A stretch of DNA of 64,000 nt from Salinicola acroporae (GTDB taxonomy: Bacteria; Pseudomonadota; Gammaproteobacteria; Pseudomonadales; Halomonadaceae): assembly GCF_003206615.1 (NCBI RefSeq), contig NZ_PZJW01000007.1, forward strand, positions 1-64,000. Reading direction: 5' to 3'. The position numbers were made by a program, and so were the translations under genes. The notes beneath the pieces are model-generated. The model was not told where the DNA came from. It saw only the letters and a list, made by a program, of their open reading frames with translations, and did not search any database. Numbering within the stretch: position 1 is the first letter of the stretch; every line of letters starts with the position of its first letter. Below, piece by piece: positions 24,882 to 33,809 of this stretch.

Positions 24882-25870
24882 GATCCGGATTCGACCAGCT
24901 TGATGGTCGCCCCGGGGCGGGTGTTGAGGTGGATCGGATTAGACTGCGCTTCTAGATCGATGCCCTTGTTGTGGGGCAGCGGTTCGGCGCTCGAGTAGAG
25001 CGGCAGGCCAACGGTGTTGACCGTCTCGAGGTAGTCGCCCGGCGCGAAGCGGGTGATGAGCTTGTCGACGGTACCGGTCGGCTCGACGTAGGCCGCGGTG
25101 TCCTCGACGAACGCCTGGCCCTTCACCGTGCCGCGGTAGCGCTCCCAGACGATGCCGCCGAACTCGAACGATTCACGGGCGTCATCACGCAGGCGCTGGC
25201 TCATCTGGTAGCGGTAGGTCTCTTTCACGCTGGAGTGAGAGATCAGCTTGCGCCAGAACGACTTGCCACAGAGCGCGTGCGCGCCCGCGAAGATGGTTTC
25301 GCCCATCCCCTCTTCGATCGCTTCCAGCACGTCCAGACACTTCATCTGCACATCAGTGCTGGCCGTGCCGAGCGCGAAGTTGATCGTCTTCTGCTCGATG
25401 CCGAATGCGCTGTAGAGATCCACCAGCACCGTGATGCCGTCGGCATCGAGGATCTTGCCCTTGATGGCGCCGATACGATGGTACTCGTGAGTAACGTCGA
25501 TGCTACGAGCCATCTTCGTCAGGCGCTGGTTGCGCAGGGTCTCGATGGCTTGCAGCTGGTTTTCGGTACCAAAGGCCCGGACGTTCTGCGTCTCGTCCGC
25601 CAGTAGCGTGGCGCGGGTCGGCAGGTGCAGCGCGGAGAACGTCACGCCGTGGCGTTTGTCACCGGCGAATACCGTGCCGGGTGCACCGCGCTCCTTGGTC
25701 GGCACCAGCTGCAGCTGGCCGCCGGATTTCTCGATCACCATGGAGGTGGTCGTGAGCCCTTCGGCCTGGAACCAGCCAAGCTCGCCGAGACGACGCGGAA
25801 CGTATTCCTGCTCGTTGATGGCCGCCGTCAGGCTGGTGACCGTGAACAGGTCGGTTTCAAACAGATTCAT
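24878..25870 (-). CDS. Major capsid protein, gpE family
   Basis: The 330-residue protein matches the phage major capsid protein E family along its length (MNLFETDLFTVTSLTAAIN start; LPTRATLLADETQNVRAFG; FGGIVWERYRG near the C terminus). Length is close to lambda gpE (341). It follows the decoration-protein gene in transcription order and forms the HK97-fold shell. Confidence 0.93.
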   Translation of the reverse strand: MNLFETDLFTVTSLTAAINEQEYVPRRLGELGWFQAEGLTTTSMVIEKSGGQLQLVPTKERGAPGTVFAGDKRHGVTFSALHLPTRATLLADETQNVRAFGTENQLQAIETLRNQRLTKMARSIDVTHEYHRIGAIKGKILDADGITVLVDLYSAFGIEQKTINFALGTASTDVQMKCLDVLEAIEEGMGETIFAGAHALCGKSFWRKLISHSSVKETYRYQMSQRLRDDARESFEFGGIVWERYRGTVKGQAFVEDTAAYVEPTGTVDKLITRFAPGDYLETVNTVGLPLYSSAEPLPHNKGIDLEAQSNPIHLNTRPGATIKLVESGS

Positions 25871-25932
25871 GAGGCGTTGCTCCTGAGATTTTGCGAGATT
25901 TCAGCTCTGCGGCGGCAGAGAGGTTGATTCGA

Positions 25933-26292
25933 TCAGCGGACGACGATGCCGGCGCCGTCCAGCGCTTTGAGCGCAGTGGTCTTCTGGGCATCAGTGATGC
26001 CGTCCGGCCAGGCCAGGCACTCGTCGTGAACTTCGCAGTCGCGGGCGTGGACGACACAGGGAACGGGGCCTTCGCTGGCGTCGGTGGGCGCGTAGAGAAT
26101 CGCGGCGGCGGTCTTGGTTGCGTCGTTAGCCCCAGGCGCCAGCGCGACGAAATCGCCATCGGCGTTTTTTGCCAGCACGGTGCCGGCGGCATGCTTGCCT
26201 GCTGCCAGAATGCCCTGCTCACGCGAGCGCTGGCCGTTGGCTTCGGACACGACGTGTTCCCCCGTCCAGCGGGGTTCGGTGATCATTGCCAT
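25933..26292 (-). CDS. Head decoration protein (gpD-like)
   Basis: The 119-residue protein includes GILAAGKHAAGTVLAKNADGDFVAL and a C-terminal ALKALDGAGIVVR, as in lambda gpD-type capsid stabilisers. It lies between the protease and capsid genes, as in lambda. It should form trimers on the capsid exterior. Confidence 0.9.
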   Translation of the reverse strand: MAMITEPRWTGEHVVSEANGQRSREQGILAAGKHAAGTVLAKNADGDFVALAPGANDATKTAAAILYAPTDASEGPVPCVVHARDCEVHDECLAWPDGITDAQKTTALKALDGAGIVVR

Positions 26293-26346
26293 GAGTTGCT
26301 ACCTCTGGGATGGAGTGGCGCAAGGCGCCGGGGGAATGTGCCGGCG

Positions 26347-27453
26347 TCAGGCCGACGGTTTGCGATTGAAGCGGCTGTAGATCTTGGAGTGATCCAGCGC
26401 CGCGGCCTGGCCGCCACCCTCAGGCGAGTGATGGCCGTTGATGTTCAGCCGATTGCCATGCGCGGCAGCCACGTCGTAGACGTACTCGGACGCCTGAGCC
26501 TCGGCCATGCCGTTGTCGATGAGCTTCTCGAGCAGTTGCGGCTGACCGGTGGTCTGGCATGCTTTGACGATAGCGACCGCTCGGCCCCGCTCGGCAGTGA
26601 CGGCCGCTTGCGCCTGTTCCTGCCCGCTCACGCTGGCCTCGATCTCGGCGACCAGATCAGGATGAGATTCACGCAGGCTCGCCACGGTTGGCGTCGCGAT
26701 CAGCGCGACGATGCGATCGCCCAGATCCGCCGCTTGGGCCTCGGCCTCTTCAGGCGTGAGATCGAAGGCGAGTGCCAGCGCATCGGCGGCCGTCATCGGT
26801 GCATTGTGCCGGCTTGCCAGCTTGGCCTTGGCCTGCTCGGCACCGTGGGCCATCGCCTTGGCGAGACCCGCGAGGGAGGCTGCGGCCTTCGTTTCAACCA
26901 TGACCGAGTCGGCCAGACCGAGCTCGACGACCTCTTCGGCGGAGAGGATCGTGCCCTGGCCGTCGTCACCCTTGATCAGCGTCTGCATGCGCTCGCGATT
27001 GTCAGCACCTACACGGGCGACGTAATGCGCCATGATGCCGTCGGCGATCTTGTCGAGATCGCCCGCCAACGCGCGCAGCTCATCGGCGTTACCGATCGCC
27101 ACCGTCCACGGGTTGTGGACCATCATCCAGGCACCGAGGCCCATATTGACCGTGTCCCCAGCGGATGCGATGACAGACGCGATGCTGGATGCCTGTCCCA
27201 ACACGTTGACTGTCACGTTCGCCTGGTGGTCGCGCAGGTAGTTGGCGATGGCGATACCGTCGGTGACGCTTCCGCCGGGACTGTTGATGTCGATGGCGAT
27301 CTCGTCGAGCACACCCAGCCCTTTGACCGCTGACATGAACGCCTTGGACGAAACGCCGCTGTCATCCCACCAGCTCTCACCGATCTCGCCGTCGATGGTG
27401 ATATGCGCTGCCTTGGAGTTGCCGGCTTGCGCCTTGGCCGTGAACCATTTCAT
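26347..27453 (-). CDS. ClpP-type head maturation protease with C-terminal scaffold
   Basis: The 368-residue protein has an N-terminal ClpP-fold serine protease (about 1-195): INSPGGSVTDG oxyanion region, nucleophile Ser in GQASSIASVIASAG (about residue 90) and MMVHNPW with the catalytic His. A helical, Ala/Glu-rich C-terminal half follows (about 200-368), probably serving as internal scaffold, as in gpC/Nu3-type fusions. It lies between portal and decoration genes. It cleaves scaffold and portal during prohead maturation in relatives. Confidence 0.9.
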   Translation of the reverse strand: MKWFTAKAQAGNSKAAHITIDGEIGESWWDDSGVSSKAFMSAVKGLGVLDEIAIDINSPGGSVTDGIAIANYLRDHQANVTVNVLGQASSIASVIASAGDTVNMGLGAWMMVHNPWTVAIGNADELRALAGDLDKIADGIMAHYVARVGADNRERMQTLIKGDDGQGTILSAEEVVELGLADSVMVETKAAASLAGLAKAMAHGAEQAKAKLASRHNAPMTAADALALAFDLTPEEAEAQAADLGDRIVALIATPTVASLRESHPDLVAEIEASVSGQEQAQAAVTAERGRAVAIVKACQTTGQPQLLEKLIDNGMAEAQASEYVYDVAAAHGNRLNINGHHSPEGGGQAAALDHSKIYSRFNRKPSA

Positions 27454-28958
27454 TCGTCGTTTTCCTCATCTTCGGTGGAAAGAGCCTCGACGGCGGCCTG
27501 CAGCGCGCCGTTCTTGCCGGTGGTGCGCGGGTCGGAGTCGAGCACCAGGCTGTAGCGCTCGGCGCTCTTGTTGCCCTTGTCGATCTCGGCATCAAGCTGC
27601 TCGAGCGACCAGCCGCGTTCGCCGGCGGCTTCGCTGCGTGGCTTGAAGCCGGCGCGAACTTCCATGACGTCGGCGGTGACTTCCTTGAGCGGATCAACCC
27701 ACGCCCACTTCGGTGCGATCCAGTCGATGGCGAGCAGGTCATCGCGTCGCTGCCAGTAGTTGGCAATGCGGAGTGCCCCACTGGTGATGGCGACATCGAG
27801 CCACTTGGCGGCGATACGCCGACACCACTGGTGCACGATGAGATGCGCCTGGAGCGCCTCGGCGCGCCGGCGGAACTCCAGCAGACCAGCACGGATGGAG
27901 GAGTAGTTGACGCCCTTGAGATCGCCGGTCAGCTGCTCGTAGGTGATACCGGCACCCTTGGCCAGTGCCAGCAGCTCGGTGCGCAGCCACTCGGTGTATT
28001 GAGATTGGATGTCCGGCGGGGTCGAGAATGACACTTCCTCGTCGTCTTCCAGGTAGTGGATGCCGCCAGGCGTGAATTCGCTGATCGGATCGTTCTCGGC
28101 TTCGCCCGGCATGGTGACCAGCGTGCCGAAATCAGGCCCTTCATCATCGGTATCTGCCGTCGTCTTGCGCTTGACGAATGTGCCGAACAGCTGTCCAAGC
28201 TTCTGCCGAGCCAGCGTGGCGTCCTGCATTTCGTCAATCTCGTAGAGACGCACGATGACACTGGTCAACTCTGGCACGCCGCGGAGTTGCCCGGGCCGAG
28301 TGCGGCGGTACATGTGAACGACGGAGTCCGCAGGCACCGGCACTCGCCGATTGATCTCGGCGGTAAGCTGCTCATGCGGGTGATAGCGCCATAGGTGGTA
28401 GGCCGTGCGGGTGCCGATGGCATCGAACTCGATGCCCATCTTGACCAGCCGGCCGCTCAGCAGGCTGTTGTAGTTGGGGTCGAGATGCTCCGATTCGATC
28501 AGTTGCACCTGGAGCGGAACGCTCAGGCCGTCGCTGGTACGTCGGTAGCGGAACCGCGCCAGCGCCTCGCCGGCCTCAAACTGGGAGCCGGTCGCCAGAG
28601 ACGTCAGACCGTAGAAGTCGTCGATGCCGTCGGCGTCGCATTCCTTGACCCACCGATCCCAGAGCGCCTGAATCTGGGCATCACCCCACTGGGGTTTGAT
28701 ACCGGTACCGATCAGGTTGGTGACGTAGCTCTCTTTCGCACCGCCCGCGTAGGGGTTGTTGCGGATGGCGTTGTGGCTGCGGGACTGCAGCAGCGGCAGC
28801 GAGTGCGCGATGGGCATGTTCGGGCCGCTCAGCACATTGCCTTTGCCTGCCATCCGGCGGCCAGACGATCCGCCCTCGTAGGCCTGGTTTCTGACGGGCA
28901 CGAGCTGCCCGCCGCGCATCGTCATCCGGATGCGCGGTTTGGCGACGTGTGCGGTCAT
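27450..28958 (-). CDS. Portal protein, lambda family
   Basis: The 502-residue protein shows lambda-family portal motifs: RSHNAIRNNPYAGGAKESYVTNLIGTGI in the N-terminal quarter, the IESEHLDPNY segment, and KGVNYSSIRAGLLEFRRRAE in the C-terminal third. It starts where gpW ends (one-base overlap) and overlaps the protease gene by four bases. It forms the dodecameric DNA-entry ring. Confidence 0.93.
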   Translation of the reverse strand: MTAHVAKPRIRMTMRGGQLVPVRNQAYEGGSSGRRMAGKGNVLSGPNMPIAHSLPLLQSRSHNAIRNNPYAGGAKESYVTNLIGTGIKPQWGDAQIQALWDRWVKECDADGIDDFYGLTSLATGSQFEAGEALARFRYRRTSDGLSVPLQVQLIESEHLDPNYNSLLSGRLVKMGIEFDAIGTRTAYHLWRYHPHEQLTAEINRRVPVPADSVVHMYRRTRPGQLRGVPELTSVIVRLYEIDEMQDATLARQKLGQLFGTFVKRKTTADTDDEGPDFGTLVTMPGEAENDPISEFTPGGIHYLEDDEEVSFSTPPDIQSQYTEWLRTELLALAKGAGITYEQLTGDLKGVNYSSIRAGLLEFRRRAEALQAHLIVHQWCRRIAAKWLDVAITSGALRIANYWQRRDDLLAIDWIAPKWAWVDPLKEVTADVMEVRAGFKPRSEAAGERGWSLEQLDAEIDKGNKSAERYSLVLDSDPRTTGKNGALQAAVEALSTEDEENDE

Positions 28959-29194
28959 CAGAGTCCCTTCGTGGTCCGGGTGAGTCGGGTGCGGCTGCGC
29001 CGGCGGCGGCTGGGATCATGTAGCGCGACCTCGGCAGCGATGTCTCTCTCCAACGTCCGCAGCTTGTCGATGTCGGAGGCGGCGTACTGAACGGTGCGCC
29101 CGTTATGGGTGACGCTGGTGACGCGTGCGCCGCTGGCGAGATCCACGATCGCCTGCTTGACCCGCGCCAGATCCTTTGCGGTGTAGGCGGCCAT
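28958..29194 (-). CDS. gpW-like head-tail joining protein
   Basis: The 78-residue protein starts MAAYTAKDLARVKQAIVDLASGARVTSVTHNG, the gpW family pattern of helix, hairpin, helix, and ends in a basic tail. It lies between terminase and portal genes exactly as lambda W. It closes the head-tail connector. Confidence 0.85.
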   Translation of the reverse strand: MAAYTAKDLARVKQAIVDLASGARVTSVTHNGRTVQYAASDIDKLRTLERDIAAEVALHDPSRRRRSRTRLTRTTKGL

Positions 29195-29203
29195 GGTGAC
29201 TCC

Positions 29204-31300
29204 TCAGATTCTGGGTTTGAGCACGCGCGGGCGCTTGCGGCGCTTACGCGTGGGTTCAGCGGCGGGCGCCTCGACTCTCTGTGTCTCGCCTTCTGGCGTC
29301 AGGACGAGCATGTTCCGTTCCCACTCCTCCGCCCACGCCGGCGGTGCCTGCCAGTCGATCTTCTCAGCGTTGAGCAGGATGTAGATCGCCAGCGCGTAAA
29401 CGCAGAGGTCGAACGCCTCATTGGGGCGCTTGCCTGGACGCGACCACTTGCCAGTGCCGGGATCGCGGATTTCGTAGGTCAGCTCTTCGTACCACCAGCG
29501 CCCGAGCCAATGCGGCGTATGGATGTAGCCGGCTCCGGGATCGTCTCGGTCGATCATCTGCGCGACCACGTCCTTGAGCAGATCGGTGCCGAGCAGATAG
29601 AGAGGCACGTCGCCGCGAGCACTGCTCTTGCGATTCTTGCGACCTGAGTTGTCCGGCCAGGTCTTGCGCACCCGGTGCATGGTCTTGGCGCTGCCGCCCT
29701 TGAACAGATACACGCGGCTCTGCAGGCCGTCGCGCGCAAGACGGCGGTACCAGTCATAGGCCTGAGACGTCACGGACTCGGTGCCGTCGCCCTCGCCGCC
29801 GGTATCAACGCCCATCGCAGCGATCGGCATGCGCCGGTCACTGCCATCCGCCAGCCGGTAGGTACGGTGCAGCACGTCACGCGTCAGCAGGTCCCAATCC
29901 TCAGGCTGCGTTGCCGGGCTGATCGAACGCGGCGGGCGATCATTGTTCGGCCCGCGGTCTTCCTTGATGTTGAAGCGGTCGACCACCCAGGTCTCGCGAT
30001 CCGGCCCCCATCCGTGAATCTGCACGACGAAGCGGCGATTCTTCCCCCCCTGCACATCGACCGATGCGGTGAGGAAGCGAACGCCGGCCGGAACCGTGCG
30101 GTGCTCGATTTGCTCGGCGCGGTCGAGCAGCCGCTGGCTACTGCGCTGGGTGGTCGCGCGGCGGAATTTGTACGGGCGGCCCCAGTCGGTATTGATCACC
30201 GTCTGCAGGCTCTGCTGGCTGTCGGTGAGTTGATAGGTCTCTTCGGCGCGCGCCAGCTTGTCCGCTAGCGAGCGCCATGTCTGAAACGCAGCGGCCGGGC
30301 CTTCCATCCAGAATGAGGCGATGCGCGTCTTGCGCGGGGTACCGATGAGCTCGCCATCGACCGTGAGTGACTGCCCTTCAGGTACCCACCGACCGTTGAG
30401 GTTGAGCGCTCGTTTTTCCCGCGGATCGATTTCAACCGAACAGTGCGGGCAGAATGCGACGGCGCTCCCGAGGTTGAACGTTTCCAGCACCGGCATGAAC
30501 CAGCGCCGACAGGATGACTGCGGGCACTGCCAGAACCACCGTCGCCGGTCACCCTGGTTGTAGAGATCGAGAATGCCGGATGTTGGCGGCGCCATGTGAG
30601 GCTCGCCATCCGGCTGCCGCCAGTCCTCATTGGTGATCAACCGGCCCGGCGATGACTCCGCCAGCGTCATGCCGGTGGAGCCGAACGTCTGCGTTCGTTT
30701 GCTGCCCATCAGAAACGCCGAACCTTCACCGTCGACATCATCCTCGATACGGTCGTAGTCGGTGATCAGCACGAACTGATAATCGGAGCTGGCCAGCACG
30801 TTCTTCGAGGGCCACTTGATGCCTAGGTAGTTGCCAGCGCGAAACGTCTTGTCATGGACGTTGTTGTCATGCCCGCGCGGGCTGAGCCGTGCATTCAGCT
30901 TCGGCGAATAGGCAAGCATCCGATCGATGCGCTTCTTACTGAATTCGCGGGCCTTGTCCTCGGATATCTGAACGATGAGACCGTCGCCCGGATCGCACTC
31001 GATCTTGTAGGCGACGTATCCATCGACCAGCGCATTCGTCTTGCCCGTCCGTGCCGGGCCGACGAAGATCACCGCGTCGTAGCGGCGCGAGCCCATGCAA
31101 TCTAGAGGCTCTGTCATGTAGGGCGTGGCGTCTGGGCTCCAGTCGCGAACCGTGCCATCGCCACCGACCACCTTCATCACGTCCGCGGCCGCCTCGCTGG
31201 CCCGGATCCGCCGCGGGGGTCGGATCAGCTCGGCAACGTCTCTCCGGATCATCGCGGCACTGGCAAAGCTACCCATGCGCGATCTCCGTATAGTCGTCAT
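29204..31300 (-). CDS. Terminase large subunit, GpA family
   Basis: This 698-residue protein is the packaging ATPase/nuclease. The ATPase domain has a Walker A-type motif GPARTGKT near residues 81-88 and LITDYDRIEDD as a Walker B-type acidic stretch near 180. A CPQSSCRRWF/CPHC zinc-like site near 255-285 and a C-terminal nuclease domain (SVDVQGGKNRRF; MGVDTGG) follow. Length and order match lambda gpA (641). A basic tail (RKRRKRPR) ends it. It indicates cos-type packaging as in lambda (inference). Confidence 0.95.
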   Translation of the reverse strand: MTTIRRSRMGSFASAAMIRRDVAELIRPPRRIRASEAAADVMKVVGGDGTVRDWSPDATPYMTEPLDCMGSRRYDAVIFVGPARTGKTNALVDGYVAYKIECDPGDGLIVQISEDKAREFSKKRIDRMLAYSPKLNARLSPRGHDNNVHDKTFRAGNYLGIKWPSKNVLASSDYQFVLITDYDRIEDDVDGEGSAFLMGSKRTQTFGSTGMTLAESSPGRLITNEDWRQPDGEPHMAPPTSGILDLYNQGDRRRWFWQCPQSSCRRWFMPVLETFNLGSAVAFCPHCSVEIDPREKRALNLNGRWVPEGQSLTVDGELIGTPRKTRIASFWMEGPAAAFQTWRSLADKLARAEETYQLTDSQQSLQTVINTDWGRPYKFRRATTQRSSQRLLDRAEQIEHRTVPAGVRFLTASVDVQGGKNRRFVVQIHGWGPDRETWVVDRFNIKEDRGPNNDRPPRSISPATQPEDWDLLTRDVLHRTYRLADGSDRRMPIAAMGVDTGGEGDGTESVTSQAYDWYRRLARDGLQSRVYLFKGGSAKTMHRVRKTWPDNSGRKNRKSSARGDVPLYLLGTDLLKDVVAQMIDRDDPGAGYIHTPHWLGRWWYEELTYEIRDPGTGKWSRPGKRPNEAFDLCVYALAIYILLNAEKIDWQAPPAWAEEWERNMLVLTPEGETQRVEAPAAEPTRKRRKRPRVLKPRI

Positions 31301-31775
31301 CGGCCATCACGGCCTGATACATCTGCTCGCGCAGGTTATCGGTCACCCGCTCGACCAGCTCCAATCCCTCCGGCGCCAGGCCGGCATCGCGTTCGAGTAG
31401 ATCAGGCAGGGAGTCCAGCGCGCTCGCCATCGCCTTGGCAAGTCGGCTCATTTCGCGATGCGCATCCTCAACGGGGACCAAGAGGCGCATCTCCCGTTCG
31501 AGCTTCACGCGCTCATTTTCGGACTGGAACCACGCCTTGCGATCCTGGGGTGGATAATCGTCGGGAGAGAGGCCGGCGGATCCGATCCGATCAGAGAACA
31601 GCGCCGGGCCAGCATCTTTGAGCGCGTAGAGATTGGCACCGTTGCGGCTGCCCGCCGGCACGACGCCGGCTTCCTTCAGTCGCTTGCGGACGGTATCGCG
31701 ATGCAGCCCAAACGCGTCGGCCAGTCTGGATATGTTCCAGTTGTAGGCCTCTTCAAGGCGATTGATCTCTGCCAC
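31269..31775 (-). CDS. Terminase small subunit, Nu1/DUF1441-like
   Basis: The 168-residue protein begins with a helix-turn-helix (WNISRLADAFGLHRDTVRKRLKEAG, about 13-37), followed by a helical oligomerisation region. It overlaps the large subunit by 32 bp. It would recognise the packaging site, presumably in the 31776-32400 region. Confidence 0.85.
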   Translation of the reverse strand: MAEINRLEEAYNWNISRLADAFGLHRDTVRKRLKEAGVVPAGSRNGANLYALKDAGPALFSDRIGSAGLSPDDYPPQDRKAWFQSENERVKLEREMRLLVPVEDAHREMSRLAKAMASALDSLPDLLERDAGLAPEGLELVERVTDNLREQMYQAVMADDDYTEIAHG

Positions 31776-32049
31776 ACGCTGGTCATCCTATGTTCGGCAC
31801 CGTCCCCTTATCCGCTTCGGCACCATCGGCACCCCTGAACTAAGCAGCCATGCGCCCTGCAGCCCGGTGCTGCTGCCGACCCAGTGCTGCCGAAAAAATG
31901 TCGAATTCCGCGCTGCTGCGTCCCCGTGGCGTAGCCGCCGCTGGCGGGAAGGACCCGCGATTTTTTGCACCATCGAGGTGCATGCCTTGAGGTCGCTCAG
32001 TCGCGTCCACTTCGATATCCTTTGGTGCTCTCGAGACCGGAGTCGATCA
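31776..32049. other. Packaging-region candidate with two hairpins
   Basis: There is no gene between the terminase and the 32050 gene. GCGGG-AAGGA-CCCGC (31944-31958) is followed by GATTTTTT, an intrinsic terminator on the plus strand. TGCACC-ATCGA-GGTGCA (31966-31982) follows. By analogy with lambda, cos should lie near the small terminase gene. I cannot locate the nick site. Confidence 0.4.
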
Positions 32050-32397
32050 ATGGACAACAGCGCTGAGGTAGCGTCAGCCCTGCAGCAGATTCAGGATGAA
32101 ATCGACAGCATCATGCAGGGGATTGAGGAATCACCCCCGAGGGAGGCAACCGACATCCAAAGCCGTTATGGCGCACTTAAGCAACGACTCATTGCATCCG
32201 CAAAGGCTGGGACAGTGACTGGCGATAGGCGGCCGCTCACCGAGTCCGAAGAGTTCTTCTACCAGCCGGCCCTAGAGGGGGCAGAACGAAGACTCAGGGC
32301 GAGATCAAACGGCAGCACTCCTGACATCTTCAGAAGTCTGGACGATGCACGCGTCGACATCGCCACGATGCTCTCCCAGGTGCAAGATGCCTCCTGA
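32050..32397 (+). CDS. Plus-strand gene of unknown function between terminase and lysis genes
   Basis: The 115-residue acidic, helical protein is encoded against the direction of the late operon that surrounds it. The stop codon abuts the stop of the converging Rz1-like gene. The sequence (SALQQIQDEIDSIMQGIEESP at the N terminus; FFYQPALEGAERRLRAR later) looks soluble and matches nothing I know. Opposite orientation inside a late operon suggests lysogenic or early expression from its own promoter, thus cargo. Confidence 0.6.
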   Translation: MDNSAEVASALQQIQDEIDSIMQGIEESPPREATDIQSRYGALKQRLIASAKAGTVTGDRRPLTESEEFFYQPALEGAERRLRARSNGSTPDIFRSLDDARVDIATMLSQVQDAS

Positions 32398-32655
32398 TCA
32401 GGGGGCATCACACAACTCCCCGAGCATCCCGCGCATCTCGAACGCCCAGTCGGTCAGCCGGCGCTCGCGGTCCTGCAGCATCCAGTAGTCATCGTCGGCC
32501 AGGCACTGCAGCTGGCTCGACTTGATCACCGGCAGCACCGGCATCTCTGGAACAGAGCACTTAGGGCTGGTCGGTGTTGGTGCTGTCGTCGCGCAACCGG
32601 GGATCGCCGAACAGCTCAGGGCGAAAACCAGCGCGGCGCTGGGCCATCTGTTCAC
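32398..32655 (-). CDS. Rz1-like outer membrane spanin lipoprotein
   Basis: The product has a signal sequence ending in a lipobox SAIPGC and a Pro-rich mature start (TTAPTPTSPK), as in Rz1. The gene overlaps the Rz-like gene in another frame, the hallmark of Rz/Rz1 pairs. I prefer the GTG at 32655 (GAGG upstream), giving about 85 residues with the lipid-modified Cys at 21; an ATG at 32700 is also possible. It joins Rz to fuse the membranes at lysis. Confidence 0.8.
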   Translation of the reverse strand: MNRWPSAALVFALSCSAIPGCATTAPTPTSPKCSVPEMPVLPVIKSSQLQCLADDDYWMLQDRERRLTDWAFEMRGMLGELCDAP

Positions 32656-32872
32656 GCTCGACCTCCCGTGCTTGTGCCTGATCAGCGCGCTGGCGCTCAT
32701 CGATTCGTCGCTCTACCGCTCGTGCTGCCTCGACGCCCTTGGTCCTAGCCTTGGCCTTGTCTAGCTCGTCACGAGCGGCGTCTCGCTGCCCACGCATGAG
32801 GAGAGCCAGAGATGCGAGCGCGCCCATGGCAACGGCCACACCGGCAGCCAGCCAGCCATAGAGCCGACTCAT
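32561..32872 (-). CDS. Rz-like inner membrane spanin
   Basis: The 103-residue protein starts MSRLYGWLAAGVAVAMGAL with one N-terminal membrane helix, followed by a long charged coiled coil (RDAARDELDKAKARTK...), typical of i-spanins. The start overlaps the stop of the 32869 gene (ATGA). Its 3' third overlaps the Rz1-like gene. It spans the periplasm with Rz1 for the last step of lysis. Confidence 0.82.
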   Translation of the reverse strand: MSRLYGWLAAGVAVAMGALASLALLMRGQRDAARDELDKAKARTKGVEAARAVERRIDERQRADQAQAREVEREQMAQRRAGFRPELFGDPRLRDDSTNTDQP

Positions 32873-33096
32873 TGCAGCCGGCTCCGGATGTGCTCGTCGA
32901 TGGCCTTCTGCGGGACCAGCCGGGCGACGGCGCCGGCGACACCCACCACGGACGCCAGCACCGTGTAGGCCCACTCGGGTAGCAGGCCCTCCCAATGCGG
33001 CAGCACGTCATGCAGCGCGAAGATCAGCGTCGAGAGGATCGCCAGCCGCACCGACCACAGCTTGTGTGCCTTGCGCGCTTCCGGTACCAGCTTCAT
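32869..33096 (-). CDS. DUF7940-like small membrane protein, putative holin
   Basis: The 75-residue protein has a basic N terminus (KLVPEARKAHKLWSVR) and two hydrophobic segments around 18-35 and 43-62 with the LPHWEGLLPEWAY loop between them, a pattern common in lambdoid lysis cassettes. It is tightly coupled to the Rz-like gene and the 33093 gene. It may be a holin or antiholin. Confidence 0.65.
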   Translation of the reverse strand: MKLVPEARKAHKLWSVRLAILSTLIFALHDVLPHWEGLLPEWAYTVLASVVGVAGAVARLVPQKAIDEHIRSRLQ

Positions 33097-33455
33097 CGCT
33101 TCCGCTCCGTTCTCAGCAGCAGCTCACCGGTGAACCCGTCATCGGTGGTCATGTTCGTGGTGGCTTGGCAGGCAGCCAGCCGCGTATCGGCAACGCCCAG
33201 CTGGTAACGCAGGTCGGCCAGCTTCTCGCGTGCGATGTTGCGTTGAGCCTCGAACCCGCCGGCCTTGTCCTGCTCCTCGACCAGCGCGTACCAGAGGCCA
33301 TATCCCACGGCCTGCTGATAGTCCTGCGCAGCATCCAAGCGCTTGCCCGCGTCGCTCGCCTGCATCTGCGACATCACCGCCCAGGCCACCGCCACCGACG
33401 CCACCAGCAGATGCGAGCGGCTATCGCGGCTCAGCCTCCCGATCCATTGAATCAT
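33093..33455 (-). CDS. Membrane-anchored coiled-coil lysis-region protein
   Basis: The 120-residue protein starts at ATG 33455 (MIQWIGRLSRDS). An upstream in-frame start is rejected because it would lie inside the holin gene. It has one N-terminal membrane helix (HLLVASVAVAWAVMSQM) and a periplasmic helical body. The pattern resembles an i-spanin, so it could be an alternative or additional spanin. It overlaps both neighbours by four bases. Confidence 0.55.
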   Translation of the reverse strand: MIQWIGRLSRDSRSHLLVASVAVAWAVMSQMQASDAGKRLDAAQDYQQAVGYGLWYALVEEQDKAGGFEAQRNIAREKLADLRYQLGVADTRLAACQATTNMTTDDGFTGELLLRTERKR

Positions 33456-33784
33456 TTCCGCCTCAGTGCCGACGCAACGTCGGCGATGTTGTCCAGCAGC
33501 CGATCGACACGCTTCTCGAAGCCGTGCACGCCGATGTACCCCAGGAAAGCCGCGAAGAATCGGCCGGTGTCGGCCTCGTATCCCCAATGCTGAATGAATG
33601 GCAGCGAGGTCCAGGCCAGGAAGCCGACCATCAGCGTCTCTATCCAACGCTTCGGCTTGCGTAGCCCGCCAGACGTCAGCACGCGCAACGACGACATGAA
33701 GATCGCGCAGAGGGCCGCAGACTGGGCAGGCTCTCGGGCGAACGCGGAAACGGTCAGCCAGAGCTCAGTGATTTGGTCCGGCAT
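33452..33784 (-). CDS. Holin-like protein, lambda holin type
   Basis: The 110-residue protein has hydrophobic segments around 20-36, 50-66 and 78-92, a basic loop (LRKPKRWIETLM) and a charged C terminus (RVDRLLDNIADVASALRRK), consistent with three-TM class I holins of the lambda family. It lies in the lysis cassette between endolysin and spanin genes. It would permeabilise the membrane at a set time. Confidence 0.7.
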   Translation of the reverse strand: MPDQITELWLTVSAFAREPAQSAALCAIFMSSLRVLTSGGLRKPKRWIETLMVGFLAWTSLPFIQHWGYEADTGRFFAAFLGYIGVHGFEKRVDRLLDNIADVASALRRK

Positions 33785-33809
33785 CTCGATCCCCGGTTAT
33801 GTCGCGCGG

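Noticed and set aside
25891-27333. 480-codon plus-strand frame opposite the protease and decoration genes
   Set aside because: Covers three independent lambda-order genes with family motifs; no coding features of its own.
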